A stretch of 32,012 nucleotides of DNA, taken from NCBI GenBank assembly GCA_902586495.1, contig CACIHQ010000014.1, forward strand, positions 1 to 32,012, read 5' to 3'. The notes below the pieces were generated by a model, which saw nothing but the letters and a program-made list of their open reading frames with translations, did not search any database and was not told the origin of the DNA. Positions 17,716 to 26,963 of this stretch are shown here, piece after piece. A program made the position numbers and the translations under genes. Numbering within the stretch: position 1 is the first letter of the stretch; each line of letters starts with the position of its first letter. The stretch is from an uncultured Pelagibacteraceae bacterium. Its GTDB lineage: Bacteria > Pseudomonadota > Alphaproteobacteria > Pelagibacterales > Pelagibacteraceae.

Positions 17716-18605
17716 TTTGCGGGTAAAAGATTTTTTGATTTAGCTAAAAGAAGCATATGCTTTTGGAGTTTTTCAAATGCTTTGTTTTCTATTTGTCTAA
17801 CTCTTTCTCTGCTAATTTTATATTTTTTACTTAAATCCTCTAGTGTAGTTGGGTCATCGTTTAGTCTTCTTGAGTATAAAATTTCTCTTTCTCTATCGTT
17901 AAGAACTTTAATAGAGTCTTTTAATAAATCTTTTCTTTGTTCCATTTCCTCGTGGTGAGCAAATTTCAGGTCATGATCAAGCTCTTTATCAACCAACCAA
18001 TCTTGCCATTCATCGCCATCTTCACCAACTTGGGCATTTAGAGAGAATTCCTTTCCAGAAAGTCTTCTATTCATTGAAACGACTTCTTCTTTACTTACAT
18101 CAAGCTTATTAGCGATATGATTAACGTGCTCTTCTCTTAAGTCTCCTTCGGTTTCTGGAGAAATTTGATTTTTAATTTTTTTTAAATTAAAAAATAATTT
18201 TTTTTGAGCAGTAGTAGTTCCAATTTTTACAAGACTCCAAGATCTTAAAATATATTCTTGAATAGAAGCCTTAATCCACCACATTGCATAAGTTGCCAAT
18301 CTAAAACCCTTTTCTGGTTCAAATTTCTTAACAGCTTGCATGAGACCTACATTTCCCTCAGAAATCATTTCATTGATAGGCAAACCATATCCTTTGTAGC
18401 CCATAGCAATCTTTGCAACTAATCTTAAGTGGCTAGTAACTAGTTTTTCTGCAGCTTTAATATTCCCAGTTGTTTTCCAATTTTTTGCTAGCATATATTC
18501 TTCTTCTGCAGCTAACATTGGAAATTTTTTAATCTGTTCTAAATATGCAGATAGCCCACCTTCATTAGAAAGGGTTGGTAGATTATTACTCATTGTTGCA
18601 CTCAT
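17712..18605 (-). CDS. rpoH: RNA polymerase heat-shock sigma factor RpoH (sigma-32)
   Basis: RpoH directs RNA polymerase to heat-shock promoters. The 297-residue protein has region 2 ([20 protein letters not shown] through [18 protein letters not shown], about 54-119), the RpoH box QKKLFFNLK at 134-142 that separates sigma-32 from other group sigmas, and region 4 with a helix-turn-helix ([20 protein letters not shown]). The length is typical. ATG 18605 or ATG 18593 could be the start; neither has a clear ribosome-binding site. It follows rluD on the same strand by 41 bases, an order seen in many alphaproteobacteria. The 3' end overlaps purA by four bases. Confidence 0.97.
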   Translation of the reverse strand: MSATMSNNLPTLSNEGGLSAYLEQIKKFPMLAAEEEYMLAKNWKTTGNIKAAEKLVTSHLRLVAKIAMGYKGYGLPINEMISEGNVGLMQAVKKFEPEKGFRLATYAMWWIKASIQEYILRSWSLVKIGTTTAQKKLFFNLKKIKNQISPETEGDLREEHVNHIANKLDVSKEEVVSMNRRLSGKEFSLNAQVGEDGDEWQDWLVDKELDHDLKFAHHEEMEQRKDLLKDSIKVLNDREREILYSRRLNDDPTTLEDLSKKYKISRERVRQIENKAFEKLQKHMLLLAKSKNLLPAN

Positions 18606-18646
18606 TGAAGTGTTTATTTAATTAATTTTACCTAATTTTCAATAAT

Positions 18647-19627
18647 TTATTCTTCAGTGTTTCTAAGCATTTTTAGAATATTATTTAGATCTTGTGGCAA
18701 AAGTGAGGAAAAAATCATCTCCTTCTTAGTTTGTGGATGTATAAATCCTAAAGTTTTTGCATGCAAAAATTGTCTATTTAATTTAGTAATTGAATTTTGG
18801 ATATGTAAATCAATATTTTTTAACTTTTTATATTTTTTTTTATATTTATCATCTCCAACTAGACTATTACCTTTATAATTCATATGTACTCTTATCTGAT
18901 GTGTTCTTCCTGTTTCTAATTTACATTCAACTAAACTTAATGTTGGTGTTTTCTGATTTTCAAAAATTTCAAGTGTTTTATAATTTGTTATAGCTTTCTT
19001 ACCTTTAGAACTACTAACTTCCATAAGTTGTCTATTTTTTGAACTACGAGTAATAAATGTTTCAATTCTTCCTGAGGAAGGTCTTAATTTTCCCCATATC
19101 AAAAGTTGGTACTCTCTTATAATTGTATGATCACTAAATTGTTTTGATAAATTTTCATGAGTTTCGTTGTTTTTTGCAATTACAACTAAACCAGATGTGT
19201 TTTTATCAATTCTATGAACAATACCAGGCCTTAACTCGTCACCTATATTTGATAAAGAATCCTTATCATAATGCATCAATGCATTAACAATTGTCTTATC
19301 GAAATTTCCAGCTCCTGGATGCATGATTATTCCGGCAGGTTTATTAATTACTAATAGATCATCATCTTCGTATATTATTTCTAATTTAAATTTGTAAGGT
19401 TTAAGGGATGCTATTTCAGGCTCTGGAATCTTAAGATTTATAGTATCACCAATGGAGACTTTTTTTGACGGACTTTTAATTATTTCATTATTTAGTGTTA
19501 ACTTTTCTTTTAAAATTAAATTTTTAATCCTAGTTCTACTAATTAATTCCTCTCTTTTGTTAATTAAAATATCAACTCTTAAATTCTTCTCATCCTCTTT
19601 GACTATAAAATTAATGTTTTTTTCCAT
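18647..19627 (-). CDS. rluD: 23S rRNA pseudouridine synthase, RluD type
   Basis: RluD makes pseudouridines in helix 69 of 23S rRNA. The 326-residue protein has an N-terminal S4-like RNA-binding domain (about 12-75) and an RluA-family catalytic domain. The catalytic motif GIVHRIDKNTSGLVVIAKN contains D141, and LETGRTHQIRVHM follows near 243-255. The upstream motif INKPAGIIMHPGAG is at about 94-107. The length and S4 domain favour RluD over RluA or RluC, but the exact target uridines cannot be read from sequence. It lies upstream of rpoH and is probably cotranscribed with it. It is divergent from the tRNA-Arg gene with only 23 bases between them. Confidence 0.93.
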   Translation of the reverse strand: MEKNINFIVKEDEKNLRVDILINKREELISRTRIKNLILKEKLTLNNEIIKSPSKKVSIGDTINLKIPEPEIASLKPYKFKLEIIYEDDDLLVINKPAGIIMHPGAGNFDKTIVNALMHYDKDSLSNIGDELRPGIVHRIDKNTSGLVVIAKNNETHENLSKQFSDHTIIREYQLLIWGKLRPSSGRIETFITRSSKNRQLMEVSSSKGKKAITNYKTLEIFENQKTPTLSLVECKLETGRTHQIRVHMNYKGNSLVGDDKYKKKYKKLKNIDLHIQNSITKLNRQFLHAKTLGFIHPQTKKEMIFSSLLPQDLNNILKMLRNTEE

Positions 19628-19631
19628 AAAA

Positions 19632-19637
19632 TATAAT
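19632..19637 (+). promoter_or_regulatory. Candidate -10 element for tRNA-Arg
   Basis: A perfect TATAAT lies 13 bases before the first base of the tRNA, so transcription would start only a few bases upstream of it. The region at -35 spacing (around 19611-19616, TTAATG) is weak and lies inside the rluD coding start. The call rests on position and one hexamer in A+T-rich DNA. Confidence 0.4.
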
Positions 19638-19650
19638 ATTAATACTATAT

Positions 19651-19727
19651 GCGCTTGTAGCTCAACTGGATAGAGCGCCTGACTTCGGATCAGGAGGTTC
19701 TGGGTTCGACTCCTAGCAGGCGCACCA
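19651..19727 (+). tRNA. tRNA-Arg (anticodon UCG)
   Basis: A complete 77-base cloverleaf with encoded CCA. The acceptor stem GCGCTTG pairs with CAGGCGC (one G-U), followed by discriminator A and CCA at 19725-19727. The D-arm is GCTC/GAGC. The anticodon stem is CCTGA/TCAGG with loop CTTCGGA, giving anticodon TCG at 19685-19687. The variable loop has five bases, and the T-arm CTGGG/CCTAG has the TTCGA loop. TCG reads CGA and, by wobble, other CGN codons. The gene stands alone between divergent rluD and an ABC permease gene whose stop codon is one base from the CCA end on the other strand. Confidence 0.97.
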
Positions 19728-19728
19728 A

Positions 19729-20520
19729 TTATTCACCCATATTAATTAATGTTCCTTTAATTCGAGCTCTCAAAAAAGATAGATAAAATAGAATTATTCC
19801 GATGATTAAATAGATCAGGTTTAATAAATATGCTTGTTTTAAATTTGTATAATCAATTGAACCATTTAAAAGTATGTTTCTGGTCTCATCGAAAATATAA
19901 ACAAGTGGCAAACCTTTTGCTATCAATTGAAATAATTCTGGTAGAATTTCTATTGGATAATATATGCATCCTAAAGGAGCTAGCAAAAATAGGGATGACC
20001 ATGCAATATTTTCAAAAGATGGACCAAATCTAATTAGTCCTGAACTCACAAACAACCCAAGTGTTATTCCAAAAAGATATAAACTAAGGAATAGGAATAA
20101 AAGTGGCAATCCTAATTTTAAAATTGATACACCAAATAAAGGAGAGGTTAGCATTATTGCAGGAACCAAACCTATTAAAGTCCTTATTAAAGCAGTAAAA
20201 ATTAATGAAACAATAATTTCTTTAAGCTTAAGGGGAGCAATAAATAAATTTGTGAAATTTCTACTCCAGATTTCTTCTAAAAAAAGCATGTTAAAACTAA
20301 TGCTTGATCTAAAAAGAATATCGTAAAGTATTGCACACGTTAAAATTACTCCCAAAGTATTGCTATAGTAGTCACTATGTATTGAGAAGAACTTTGAGAT
20401 AAAGCCCCACAAAATTATTTGAATTGTTGGCCAATAAATTAAATCCAAAATTCTTGGTAAAGAACTTTTAATTAAATAAAAATGTCTAAGAAAAAGACCA
20501 TACATTCTATTTAAATTCAT
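19729..20520 (-). CDS. ABC-2 type transporter permease
   Basis: The 263-residue integral membrane protein has about six hydrophobic segments: an N-terminal one near 27-47, others near 60-80, 100-125, 137-157 and 170-192, and a last one near 230-250. The segment LLAPLGCIYYPIEILPELFQ near 179-198 is typical of ABC-2/NodJ-type export permeases. It should form a homodimeric channel with the ATPase encoded immediately upstream; the genes overlap by four bases. The substrate cannot be told from sequence; lipids, polysaccharides and drugs are all known for this superfamily. Its stop codon lies one base from the opposing tRNA-Arg gene. Confidence 0.88.
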   Translation of the reverse strand: MNLNRMYGLFLRHFYLIKSSLPRILDLIYWPTIQIILWGFISKFFSIHSDYYSNTLGVILTCAILYDILFRSSISFNMLFLEEIWSRNFTNLFIAPLKLKEIIVSLIFTALIRTLIGLVPAIMLTSPLFGVSILKLGLPLLFLFLSLYLFGITLGLFVSSGLIRFGPSFENIAWSSLFLLAPLGCIYYPIEILPELFQLIAKGLPLVYIFDETRNILLNGSIDYTNLKQAYLLNLIYLIIGIILFYLSFLRARIKGTLINMGE

Positions 20521-21245
20521 ACTTTTTCCCTTGTAAGTTTTAAAAAAACTTCTTCCATATTTTTTCTGCCATGTTTTTTAATTAATTCCTCCGGACTTCC
20601 CCCATCAATAATCGATCCTTTATTCATCATTAATACTGAGGAACATAGTCTCTCTACCTCTGCCATATTGTGTGATGCTAATAGAATAGATGTTTTATTT
20701 TCCTGTTGATATTCCTCTAAAAAACTTCTAACAAAATCACCTGTTTCAGGATCAAGTGATGCCGTAGGTTCATCAAGAAGTAAAACTTTTGGATTATTAA
20801 TTATTGATTTTGCAAGACTAACCCTATTTTTTTGACCAGATGACAACTCCCCAGTTAATTTATCAATAAATTCGTAGAGTCTTAATTTTTCACACAGATA
20901 TTCAATTCTTTCCTTATGTTTGTTCACATCATAAAGCCTCCCATAAACTTCTAAATTTTGTCTAACTGTCAATTTTTTTGGCAACTCTATATAAGGTGAT
21001 ATAAAATTTAATTGATTTAATAAATCTACACGTTGATTTTCAATTTCGACGCCATTTATTAAAACTTTTCCTTTTGATGGTTTTAATAAACCTAAAATCA
21101 TTCCGATTGTAGTAGTTTTTCCACAACCATTAGGACCAAGTATCCCAATAATTTCATTTTGATTTACTTTAAAAGAAACGTCTTTTACTGCTTCTTTTGT
21201 ATTATAAGTTTTTGATAATCCTATAACTTCAAGTGGTTTTTTCAT
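20517..21245 (-). CDS. ABC transporter ATP-binding protein (ABC-2 exporter)
   Basis: The 242-residue nucleotide-binding subunit has Walker A GPNGCGKT at 37-44, the Q-loop near FISPYIELP (about 81-89), the ABC signature LSSGQ at 134-138, Walker B VLLLDEP at 154-160, a D-loop (SLDPE) and the H-loop ASHNMAE near 194-200. The layout resembles the CcmA/NatA/DrrA exporter ATPases. It lies between sua5 (17-base overlap upstream) and the permease (four-base overlap downstream), so the three genes are probably cotranscribed and translationally coupled. Sua5 overlap need not imply a shared function. Transport direction is inferred from the ABC-2 permease; the substrate is unknown. Confidence 0.94.
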   Translation of the reverse strand: MKKPLEVIGLSKTYNTKEAVKDVSFKVNQNEIIGILGPNGCGKTTTIGMILGLLKPSKGKVLINGVEIENQRVDLLNQLNFISPYIELPKKLTVRQNLEVYGRLYDVNKHKERIEYLCEKLRLYEFIDKLTGELSSGQKNRVSLAKSIINNPKVLLLDEPTASLDPETGDFVRSFLEEYQQENKTSILLASHNMAEVERLCSSVLMMNKGSIIDGGSPEELIKKHGRKNMEEVFLKLTREKV

Positions 21246-22170
21246 TGAATCTTGATGCTCTTAATAACCTATCATTAATTGTTTTACCATATCCTCTATC
21301 AGGAATTTTACATACTGCAATCGAGCTGTATTTCTTTTTTTTAATTTTTCTTAAAGTAGAATATAAATTTTTTGCAGCTTCTTTTAGATTTCCTTTTTGT
21401 GACAAAAAATAATAATTTGGTTTACTTACTTTTTTCTTTTTAATCAATAAGTATGCTTCATCTTTACGAATATTTTTTGCATTAAGTCTGATGGGCAAAC
21501 CTGGTGAATAATGAACCTTAAGTTGACCTGGTGAAACGATTTTTAAAGGTTTGTTATTTATTGTTATTTTTTTTCTTAGTATTTTTTGAATAGTTGAAAC
21601 ATTTAAGCCCCCCAATCTTAAGATTTCAGGTTTCTCTCTAAGGTCAATAATTGTTGATTCTACTCCAATAGATGATTTTCCTCCCTCAAGTATGTATTTA
21701 ATTTTTTTTCCAAAATCTTCTTTTACATGATTAGATGTTACAGCACTAACCCTAGATGAGGGATTAGCACTTGGAGCTGCTAAAGGAAATTCTAAAATTT
21801 TTAGCAATTTTCTCGTAACGGGGTGTCTTGGAAATCTTATTGCTAACGAATTTTTATTATTAGTAATTATTTTTGAAATTTCTGATGATTTTTTAAGATT
21901 AAGAATAAATGTCAAAGGACCAGGACAAAATTTTTTATATAACTTAATAAAATCATTGTTTAGATGACAATCTTTTTTCAATCTTTGAATATTAAAATAG
22001 TGAACTATAAGAGGATTATTTTTAGGTCTTTTTTTAAGCTTATATATTTTTTGACAAGCCCGGTCCGAGTAAGCATTACCTGCTAAACCGTAAACCGTTT
22101 CTGTAGGAATAGCAACACATTCTCTTTTAGAGAGCAGTTTTTTGGCTTTTTTAATATTTGCAAGTTTCAT
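21229..22170 (-). CDS. sua5: L-threonylcarbamoyladenylate synthase, Sua5 type
   Basis: This enzyme makes threonylcarbamoyl-AMP from threonine, bicarbonate and ATP, the precursor of t6A37 in tRNAs reading ANN codons. The 313-residue protein starts with the YrdC/TsaC domain: RECVAIPTETVYGLAGN at 16-32, KKRPKNNPLIVHY near 46-58, APSANPSSRVS near 130-140. A linker near residue 215 (SPGQLKVHYSPGLPI) leads to the C-terminal Sua5 Rossmann-like domain. That domain separates it from short TsaC proteins of about 190 residues. It is the first gene of the minus-strand unit with the ABC exporter and is divergent from xseB over 26 bases. Confidence 0.95.
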   Translation of the reverse strand: MKLANIKKAKKLLSKRECVAIPTETVYGLAGNAYSDRACQKIYKLKKRPKNNPLIVHYFNIQRLKKDCHLNNDFIKLYKKFCPGPLTFILNLKKSSEISKIITNNKNSLAIRFPRHPVTRKLLKILEFPLAAPSANPSSRVSAVTSNHVKEDFGKKIKYILEGGKSSIGVESTIIDLREKPEILRLGGLNVSTIQKILRKKITINNKPLKIVSPGQLKVHYSPGLPIRLNAKNIRKDEAYLLIKKKKVSKPNYYFLSQKGNLKEAAKNLYSTLRKIKKKKYSSIAVCKIPDRGYGKTINDRLLRASRFNEKTT

Positions 22171-22196
22171 TTTCTTGTATTATCTGAGAGTATTAT

Positions 22197-22451
22197 ATGA
22201 AAGATAAAGATTTACCAAATGATTATGAATCTTCATCTCTAGAGAAATTAACTCTTGAAGCTAATAAGTTAATTGAGGATTTGGAGAGCCAAAAAGATTT
22301 ACAAAATTCAACTGAAAAATATCAAAATTTGATAAAACTTAACAATATTATTGAGAAAAAATTTAAAAAAAAAGTTAACGATATCAACACAGCAACTAAA
22401 GAAAAAATATCCAAAATAACTTTTAAGAATAATGCAAAAAAAACTAAATAA
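22197..22451 (+). CDS. xseB: Exodeoxyribonuclease VII small subunit
   Basis: XseB binds XseA to form exonuclease VII, which degrades single-stranded DNA from both ends. The 84-residue, mostly helical, charged protein shows the family pattern SLEKLTLEANKLIEDLES near 14-31, followed by a second amphipathic helix (EKYQNLIKLNNIIEKKF). Its length is typical of the family (70-90). Sequence evidence alone is modest because the family is small and variable, but the order xseB-ispA-dxs is strongly conserved in proteobacteria. The 3' end overlaps ispA by 20 bases. Confidence 0.9.
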   Translation: MKDKDLPNDYESSSLEKLTLEANKLIEDLESQKDLQNSTEKYQNLIKLNNIIEKKFKKKVNDINTATKEKISKITFKNNAKKTK

Positions 22452-23304
22452 AATTGCTGAAGATACAAACATTTTTTTAAAAAGATTTATTAAAAAACAA
22501 AAAAAATCAGGACTGATTATTCCAATGCAATATGGATTATTTTCAGGTGGCAAAAAAATAAGATCAAAAATACTGATTGATGTGGGTTCAATATTTAATC
22601 TAAATTATAAAAATTTAATAATTATTGGTGCTGCTGTTGAATGTATTCACGCTTATTCACTTATTCATGATGATTTGCCATGTATGGATAATGATTTAAT
22701 AAGACGAGGCAAGCCTTCTACTCATATCAAATTTGGAGAATCTACAGCTGTGCTTGCTGGAAACTCACTTTTAACTATGGCGTTCGAAATTTTGAGTCAT
22801 AAAGATTTACATGCAAATGAAAAAACAAAAATTAGATTAATTAATAAAATTTCTGAAAGTTCCGGACATCTAGGTATTGCAGGTGGTCAATATTTAGATC
22901 TTAGCTATGAACATAAGAAAATTTCAAAAGAAAAGATAATTGAAATGGAAATAAAAAAAACCGGAAAGCTTTTTAGTTTTTGTTGTGTAGCGCCATTAAT
23001 ATTAAAGAACAAAAGTAATAAAGATATTCAAAATTTTGAAAATATAGGCGCTGATATAGGTTTACTCTTTCAACTTGCTGATGATCTAATTGATTATAAT
23101 GGAAACCTTTTAGTTGCAGGAAAAAAAACAGGAAAAGATAAGAAAAAAGGCAAAGCTACTCTTATTAGTTTACTGGGAGATAAATATACTATTAAATATG
23201 CAAATAATTTAATTTTAAAAATAAATTCTAAATTAAAAAAATATGGGCCCAAATCTAAGAATTTATCTGAAACCTTAAATTATATTTTGAATAGAAATAA
23301 ATGA
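22432..23304 (+). CDS. ispA: Farnesyl (geranyl) diphosphate synthase
   Basis: IspA condenses isopentenyl diphosphate with allylic diphosphates to give C10-C15 (possibly C20) prenyl diphosphates. The 290-residue protein has the substrate-binding GGKKIRSKI near 39-47, the first Asp-rich motif DDLPCMD at 80-86 in the four-residue-insert form typical of bacterial FPP synthases, and the second Asp-rich motif with DDLIDYNG near 216-223. The product chain length is inferred from the motif form and from adjacency to dxs. The ATG lies 20 bases inside xseB, and the stop overlaps dxs in ATGA, so the three genes look translationally coupled. Confidence 0.95.
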   Translation: MQKKLNKIAEDTNIFLKRFIKKQKKSGLIIPMQYGLFSGGKKIRSKILIDVGSIFNLNYKNLIIIGAAVECIHAYSLIHDDLPCMDNDLIRRGKPSTHIKFGESTAVLAGNSLLTMAFEILSHKDLHANEKTKIRLINKISESSGHLGIAGGQYLDLSYEHKKISKEKIIEMEIKKTGKLFSFCCVAPLILKNKSNKDIQNFENIGADIGLLFQLADDLIDYNGNLLVAGKKTGKDKKKGKATLISLLGDKYTIKYANNLILKINSKLKKYGPKSKNLSETLNYILNRNK

Positions 23305-25214
23305 AAAAAAAATACGAATTTTTAGATCAAATTAATTTTCCGTCAGACTTAAAAAAAGTTTCTGAAACAAAGCTGCAAAAGGTCGCTGATGAATTAAGAG
23401 AGGAAATGATTGATGCAGTATCTGTTACAGGAGGACATTTGGGTGCTAGTTTAGGTGTTGTAGAATTAAGTGTTGCATTACATTATATATTCAATACACC
23501 AAGTGATAAATTAATTTGGGATGTTGGACATCAATGTTATCCGCATAAAATTTTAACAGGAAGAAAAGACAAAATAAGAACGCTTCGACAAGGAGGGGGT
23601 CTTTCAGGTTTTACTAAGCGTTTAGAAAGTGAATATGATCCTTTCGGAGCTGCTCATAGTTCCACTTCAATTTCATCAGCTCTAGGAATTGCAGAGGCAA
23701 ATAAATTATCAAAAAAATCGGAAAACGTTATAGCAGTGATCGGTGATGGTGCAATAAGTGCAGGTATGGCTTATGAAGCCATGAATAACGCGGGTGCCTC
23801 AAAGACTAAAATGATTGTGATACTTAATGATAACGATATGTCAATTGCAAGACCCGTTGGAGCAATGGGAACATATTTAGCTAAAATTTTTTCTGGTAAA
23901 ATTTATTTTAGTTTAAGAGAAACAATTAAATTAATTACATCAGCATTTTCAAAAAGATTTAGTGCAAAAGCAGGTAAAGCTGAGGATTTATTAAGATCAG
24001 CTGTAACTGGAGGTACTTTATTTAGCTCATTGGGTTTCTATTATATTGGTCCTATAGATGGCCATGACCTTTCCTCATTAATTCCAATTTTAAGAAATGC
24101 TAGGGACTCAAAACATCAAGGTCCAATATTGATTCACATTAAAACAAAAAAAGGGAAAGGCTATTCATTTGCTGAAGAAGCAAAAGATCATTATCATGGA
24201 GTATCCAAATTTAATGTTAAGACTGGAGAACAGGAAAAAGGTTCCAGTAAAATACCATCATATACTAAAGTTTTTGCCGATACACTGATACAACACGCAA
24301 AAAAGGATAGTAAAATAGTTGCAATAACTGCAGCTATGCCAGATGGAACTGGATTGAGTAATTTTCGAAAAGAATTTCCAGATAGAACTTATGATGTTGG
24401 TATTGCTGAACAACATGCTGTTACCTTTGCTGCTGGTTTGGCGACGGAGAATTATAAACCTTATGCAGCAATTTACTCAACATTTCTTCAAAGAGCGTAT
24501 GATCAAGTTGTTCATGATGTTGCAATACAGTGCCTACCTGTAAGATTTGCAATAGATAGAGCAGGATTAGTTGGAGCTGATGGACCTACACATGCAGGAA
24601 GTTTTGATACGACTTATTTAGCAACACTACCGAATTTTGTTGTAATGGCTGCTAGTGATGAGGCTGAGTTAGTTAGAATGATAAATACTTCTACAGAGAT
24701 TAATGATAGACCATGTGCATTTAGATACCCCAGAGGAGCAGGTATTGGATCAGTATTACCCTCAATTAATGAAAAAATAGAGATTGGTAAGTCAAGAATT
24801 ATTCAAGAGGGAAAAAAATTGGCCTTAATAAATTTTGGAGCTAGATTAAATGAAAGCTTAAAAGCATCAGAAAATTTAAAAAAAAAGGGAGTAAATATTA
24901 CAATAGTGGACGCTAGGTTTGCAAAACCATTAGATGAAAATTTAATATGGCAATTAGCAACAACTCATGAAGCGATTATAACAATTGAAGAGGGATCTAT
25001 CGGTGGATTTGGTTCTCATGTGGTTGATTTTTTGACAAAAAAGGGATTGATGGACTCAAATTTAAAATTTAGATCAATGAAACTCCCAGATATTTTTATA
25101 GATCAAGATAAACCCGATAACATGTATAAACAAGCAAATTTAGATTGTATTTCAATTGAAGATCAGATTTTAGATGTATTGAATTCTAATATTATTTTAC
25201 AAAAACAAAAATAA
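23301..25214 (+). CDS. dxs: 1-deoxy-D-xylulose-5-phosphate synthase
   Basis: Dxs joins pyruvate and glyceraldehyde-3-phosphate, with thiamine diphosphate, as the first step of the methylerythritol phosphate pathway to isoprenoids. The 637-residue protein has [21 protein letters not shown] near 44-64, the cofactor motif [18 protein letters not shown] near 148-165, and DVGIAEQHA at 365-373 with E370 as the cofactor-activating glutamate. The transketolase C-terminal domain follows. The length and the E370 number match E. coli Dxs. It overlaps ispA by four bases and ends five bases from the converging aroC stop. Confidence 0.99.
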   Translation: MKKKYEFLDQINFPSDLKKVSETKLQKVADELREEMIDAVSVTGGHLGASLGVVELSVALHYIFNTPSDKLIWDVGHQCYPHKILTGRKDKIRTLRQGGGLSGFTKRLESEYDPFGAAHSSTSISSALGIAEANKLSKKSENVIAVIGDGAISAGMAYEAMNNAGASKTKMIVILNDNDMSIARPVGAMGTYLAKIFSGKIYFSLRETIKLITSAFSKRFSAKAGKAEDLLRSAVTGGTLFSSLGFYYIGPIDGHDLSSLIPILRNARDSKHQGPILIHIKTKKGKGYSFAEEAKDHYHGVSKFNVKTGEQEKGSSKIPSYTKVFADTLIQHAKKDSKIVAITAAMPDGTGLSNFRKEFPDRTYDVGIAEQHAVTFAAGLATENYKPYAAIYSTFLQRAYDQVVHDVAIQCLPVRFAIDRAGLVGADGPTHAGSFDTTYLATLPNFVVMAASDEAELVRMINTSTEINDRPCAFRYPRGAGIGSVLPSINEKIEIGKSRIIQEGKKLALINFGARLNESLKASENLKKKGVNITIVDARFAKPLDENLIWQLATTHEAIITIEEGSIGGFGSHVVDFLTKKGLMDSNLKFRSMKLPDIFIDQDKPDNMYKQANLDCISIEDQILDVLNSNIILQKQK

Positions 25215-25219
25215 AATTT

Positions 25220-26302
25220 TTATCCGCATTGAGCTTGATTTAATAAATAATGATCAAGCAAGACACATGATAGCATTGCTTCACCTACTGGTACTGCTCT
25301 AATTCCAACACACGGATCATGTCTACCTTTAACAGAAATAGTGGTATTTTTTCCAAATTTATTTATTGTTTTTCTGCTCTTTAAAATCGATGAGGTAGGC
25401 TTAACAGCAAATGAAACAATTATTTGTTGACCAGAAGAGATACCACCAAGAATTCCACCTGCGTTATTTGAATTGAATTTTAATTTGTTTTTTGATTGTG
25501 AAATTTCGTCTGAATTTTCCTCTCCTGATAACTGCGCAGAATTCATTCCGGAACCAATATTAACACCTTTAACTGCATTTATACTCATCATCGCTGAGGC
25601 AATATCAGAGTCAAGTTTTGAATAAATTGGAGCTCCTAACCCTGCTGGGACACCATTTGCTCTAATTTCAATTACAGCACCACAAGATGAACCAGCTTTT
25701 CTAATACTTAAAAGATATTTTTCCCATATTTTAAGCATAGATTTATCGGGGCAAAAAAATGGATTTTTATGTATTATTTTATCATCCCAATTATTTGTGT
25801 CACATCCAAGAATTCCAAGTTGGGTAACTGCACCAGATATTTTAAATCTTTTACCTAATTTTTTTTCCAAAACTTTTTTTGCTACAGCACCAGCAGCAAC
25901 TCTTGATGCAGTTTCTCTTGCTGAAGATCTTCCACCACCCCGGTAATCTCGAATTCCATATTTCTTATAGTAAGTATAATCCGCGTGGCCCGGTCTAAAT
26001 TTATCTTTAATATCATTATAATCTTTTGAGCGCATATCTTCATTGTAAATGATTAAAGATATTGGAGTTCCAGTTGTTTTTCCCTCAAAAACACCTGACA
26101 GAATTTCTACTTTATCACTTTCTTTTCTTTGAGTAGTAAATTTAGATTGACCAGGTCTTCTCTTGTTAAGCTCTACTTGGATATCTTGCTGATTAAGGTT
26201 TATTAGAGGGGGACAACCATCAATTATACAACCAATTGCAGGTCCATGAGACTCCCCCCAAGTTGTGAAACGAAATAACTTTCCAAAAGTGTTAAATGAC
26301 AT
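25220..26302 (-). CDS. aroC: Chorismate synthase
   Basis: AroC removes phosphate from 5-enolpyruvylshikimate-3-phosphate to give chorismate, the last step of the shikimate pathway, using reduced FMN. The 360-residue protein carries all three family signatures: [17 protein letters not shown] near 17-33, [14 protein letters not shown] then [19 protein letters not shown] near 103-138, and [17 protein letters not shown] near 328-344. It is the monofunctional bacterial form with no flavin reductase domain. It is divergent from pdxH (34 bases between starts) and convergent with dxs. Confidence 0.99.
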   Translation of the reverse strand: MSFNTFGKLFRFTTWGESHGPAIGCIIDGCPPLINLNQQDIQVELNKRRPGQSKFTTQRKESDKVEILSGVFEGKTTGTPISLIIYNEDMRSKDYNDIKDKFRPGHADYTYYKKYGIRDYRGGGRSSARETASRVAAGAVAKKVLEKKLGKRFKISGAVTQLGILGCDTNNWDDKIIHKNPFFCPDKSMLKIWEKYLLSIRKAGSSCGAVIEIRANGVPAGLGAPIYSKLDSDIASAMMSINAVKGVNIGSGMNSAQLSGEENSDEISQSKNKLKFNSNNAGGILGGISSGQQIIVSFAVKPTSSILKSRKTINKFGKNTTISVKGRHDPCVGIRAVPVGEAMLSCVLLDHYLLNQAQCG

Positions 26303-26336
26303 TAATTTATATTGTATAGATTATTTTGTTAAAATT

Positions 26337-26963
26337 ATGAATCAAAAAAACTCACTTGGTCTTAATAAGTGCTTTTTAGATGTAGATGAACCTTTTGAAT
26401 TATTTGGAAAATGGTTTGATGAGGCTAAAAAGAGAGAAATAAATGATCCTAATGCTTTAGCATTGGGAACTGCTAGCAAAGATGGTATTCCATCTGTCAG
26501 AATGGTACTTTTGAAGGGTTTCGACAAAAATGGATTTATTTTTTACACCAATTTGAATAGTCAAAAAGGAAATGAGATTAAGGTAAATCCAAATGCCACA
26601 ATGTGTTTTCATTGGAAGAGTTTACTTAGACAAATCAGAATTGTAGGAACATTAAGTCCAGTTAGTAAAAAGACAGCAGATGATTATTATAATTCAAGAG
26701 GTTATGAAAGTAGAATAGGTGCATGGGCCTCTAAACAAAGCACCGTCTTAAAAAACAGAGATGAACTTCTAAATGCTATGAAAAATTTTAGAAACAAATA
26801 TAAAGATACAAATAATGTACCCAGACCTAGTCACTGGTCTGGATGGAATTTAAAACCATCAACTATTGAATTTTGGCTTGATGGAGATAACAGAATTCAC
26901 GAGAGATTAAAATATTCTTTAGATAAAAATAATAGCTGGACCAAAAGTCTTTTAAGTCCTTAA
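26337..26963 (+). CDS. pdxH: Pyridoxamine 5'-phosphate oxidase
   Basis: PdxH oxidises pyridoxine- or pyridoxamine-5'-phosphate to pyridoxal phosphate with FMN. From ATG 26337 it is 208 residues, near the usual 210-220. Features are PFELFGKWFDEAKK, SVRMVLLKGFDKNGFIFYTN with the FMN-binding arginine and lysine, an RIVGTLSPVS strand, the GAWAS motif, and the C-terminal RPSHWSGWNLKP and RIHERLKY motifs. The frame is open from ATG 26265, but that start would run 38 bases into the divergent aroC gene and add 24 non-conserved residues, so 26337 is preferred. The stop overlaps the converging polyprenyl synthase gene by four bases. Confidence 0.96.
   Translation: MNQKNSLGLNKCFLDVDEPFELFGKWFDEAKKREINDPNALALGTASKDGIPSVRMVLLKGFDKNGFIFYTNLNSQKGNEIKVNPNATMCFHWKSLLRQIRIVGTLSPVSKKTADDYYNSRGYESRIGAWASKQSTVLKNRDELLNAMKNFRNKYKDTNNVPRPSHWSGWNLKPSTIEFWLDGDNRIHERLKYSLDKNNSWTKSLLSP

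Noticed and set aside
19651..19727. tRNA-Arg as an attachment site for an integrated element
   Set aside because: No integrase, direct repeat of the tRNA 3' end, or phage gene is visible nearby; the flanking genes look like chromosomal core.
25205..25222. A+T palindrome between dxs and aroC as a bidirectional terminator
   Set aside because: The repeat is short, lacks G-C pairs and is of the kind expected by chance in such A+T-rich sequence.
26265..26336. Upstream ATG start for pdxH
   Set aside because: It would run into the divergent aroC coding sequence and adds residues not typical of the family; ATG 26337 gives the usual length.
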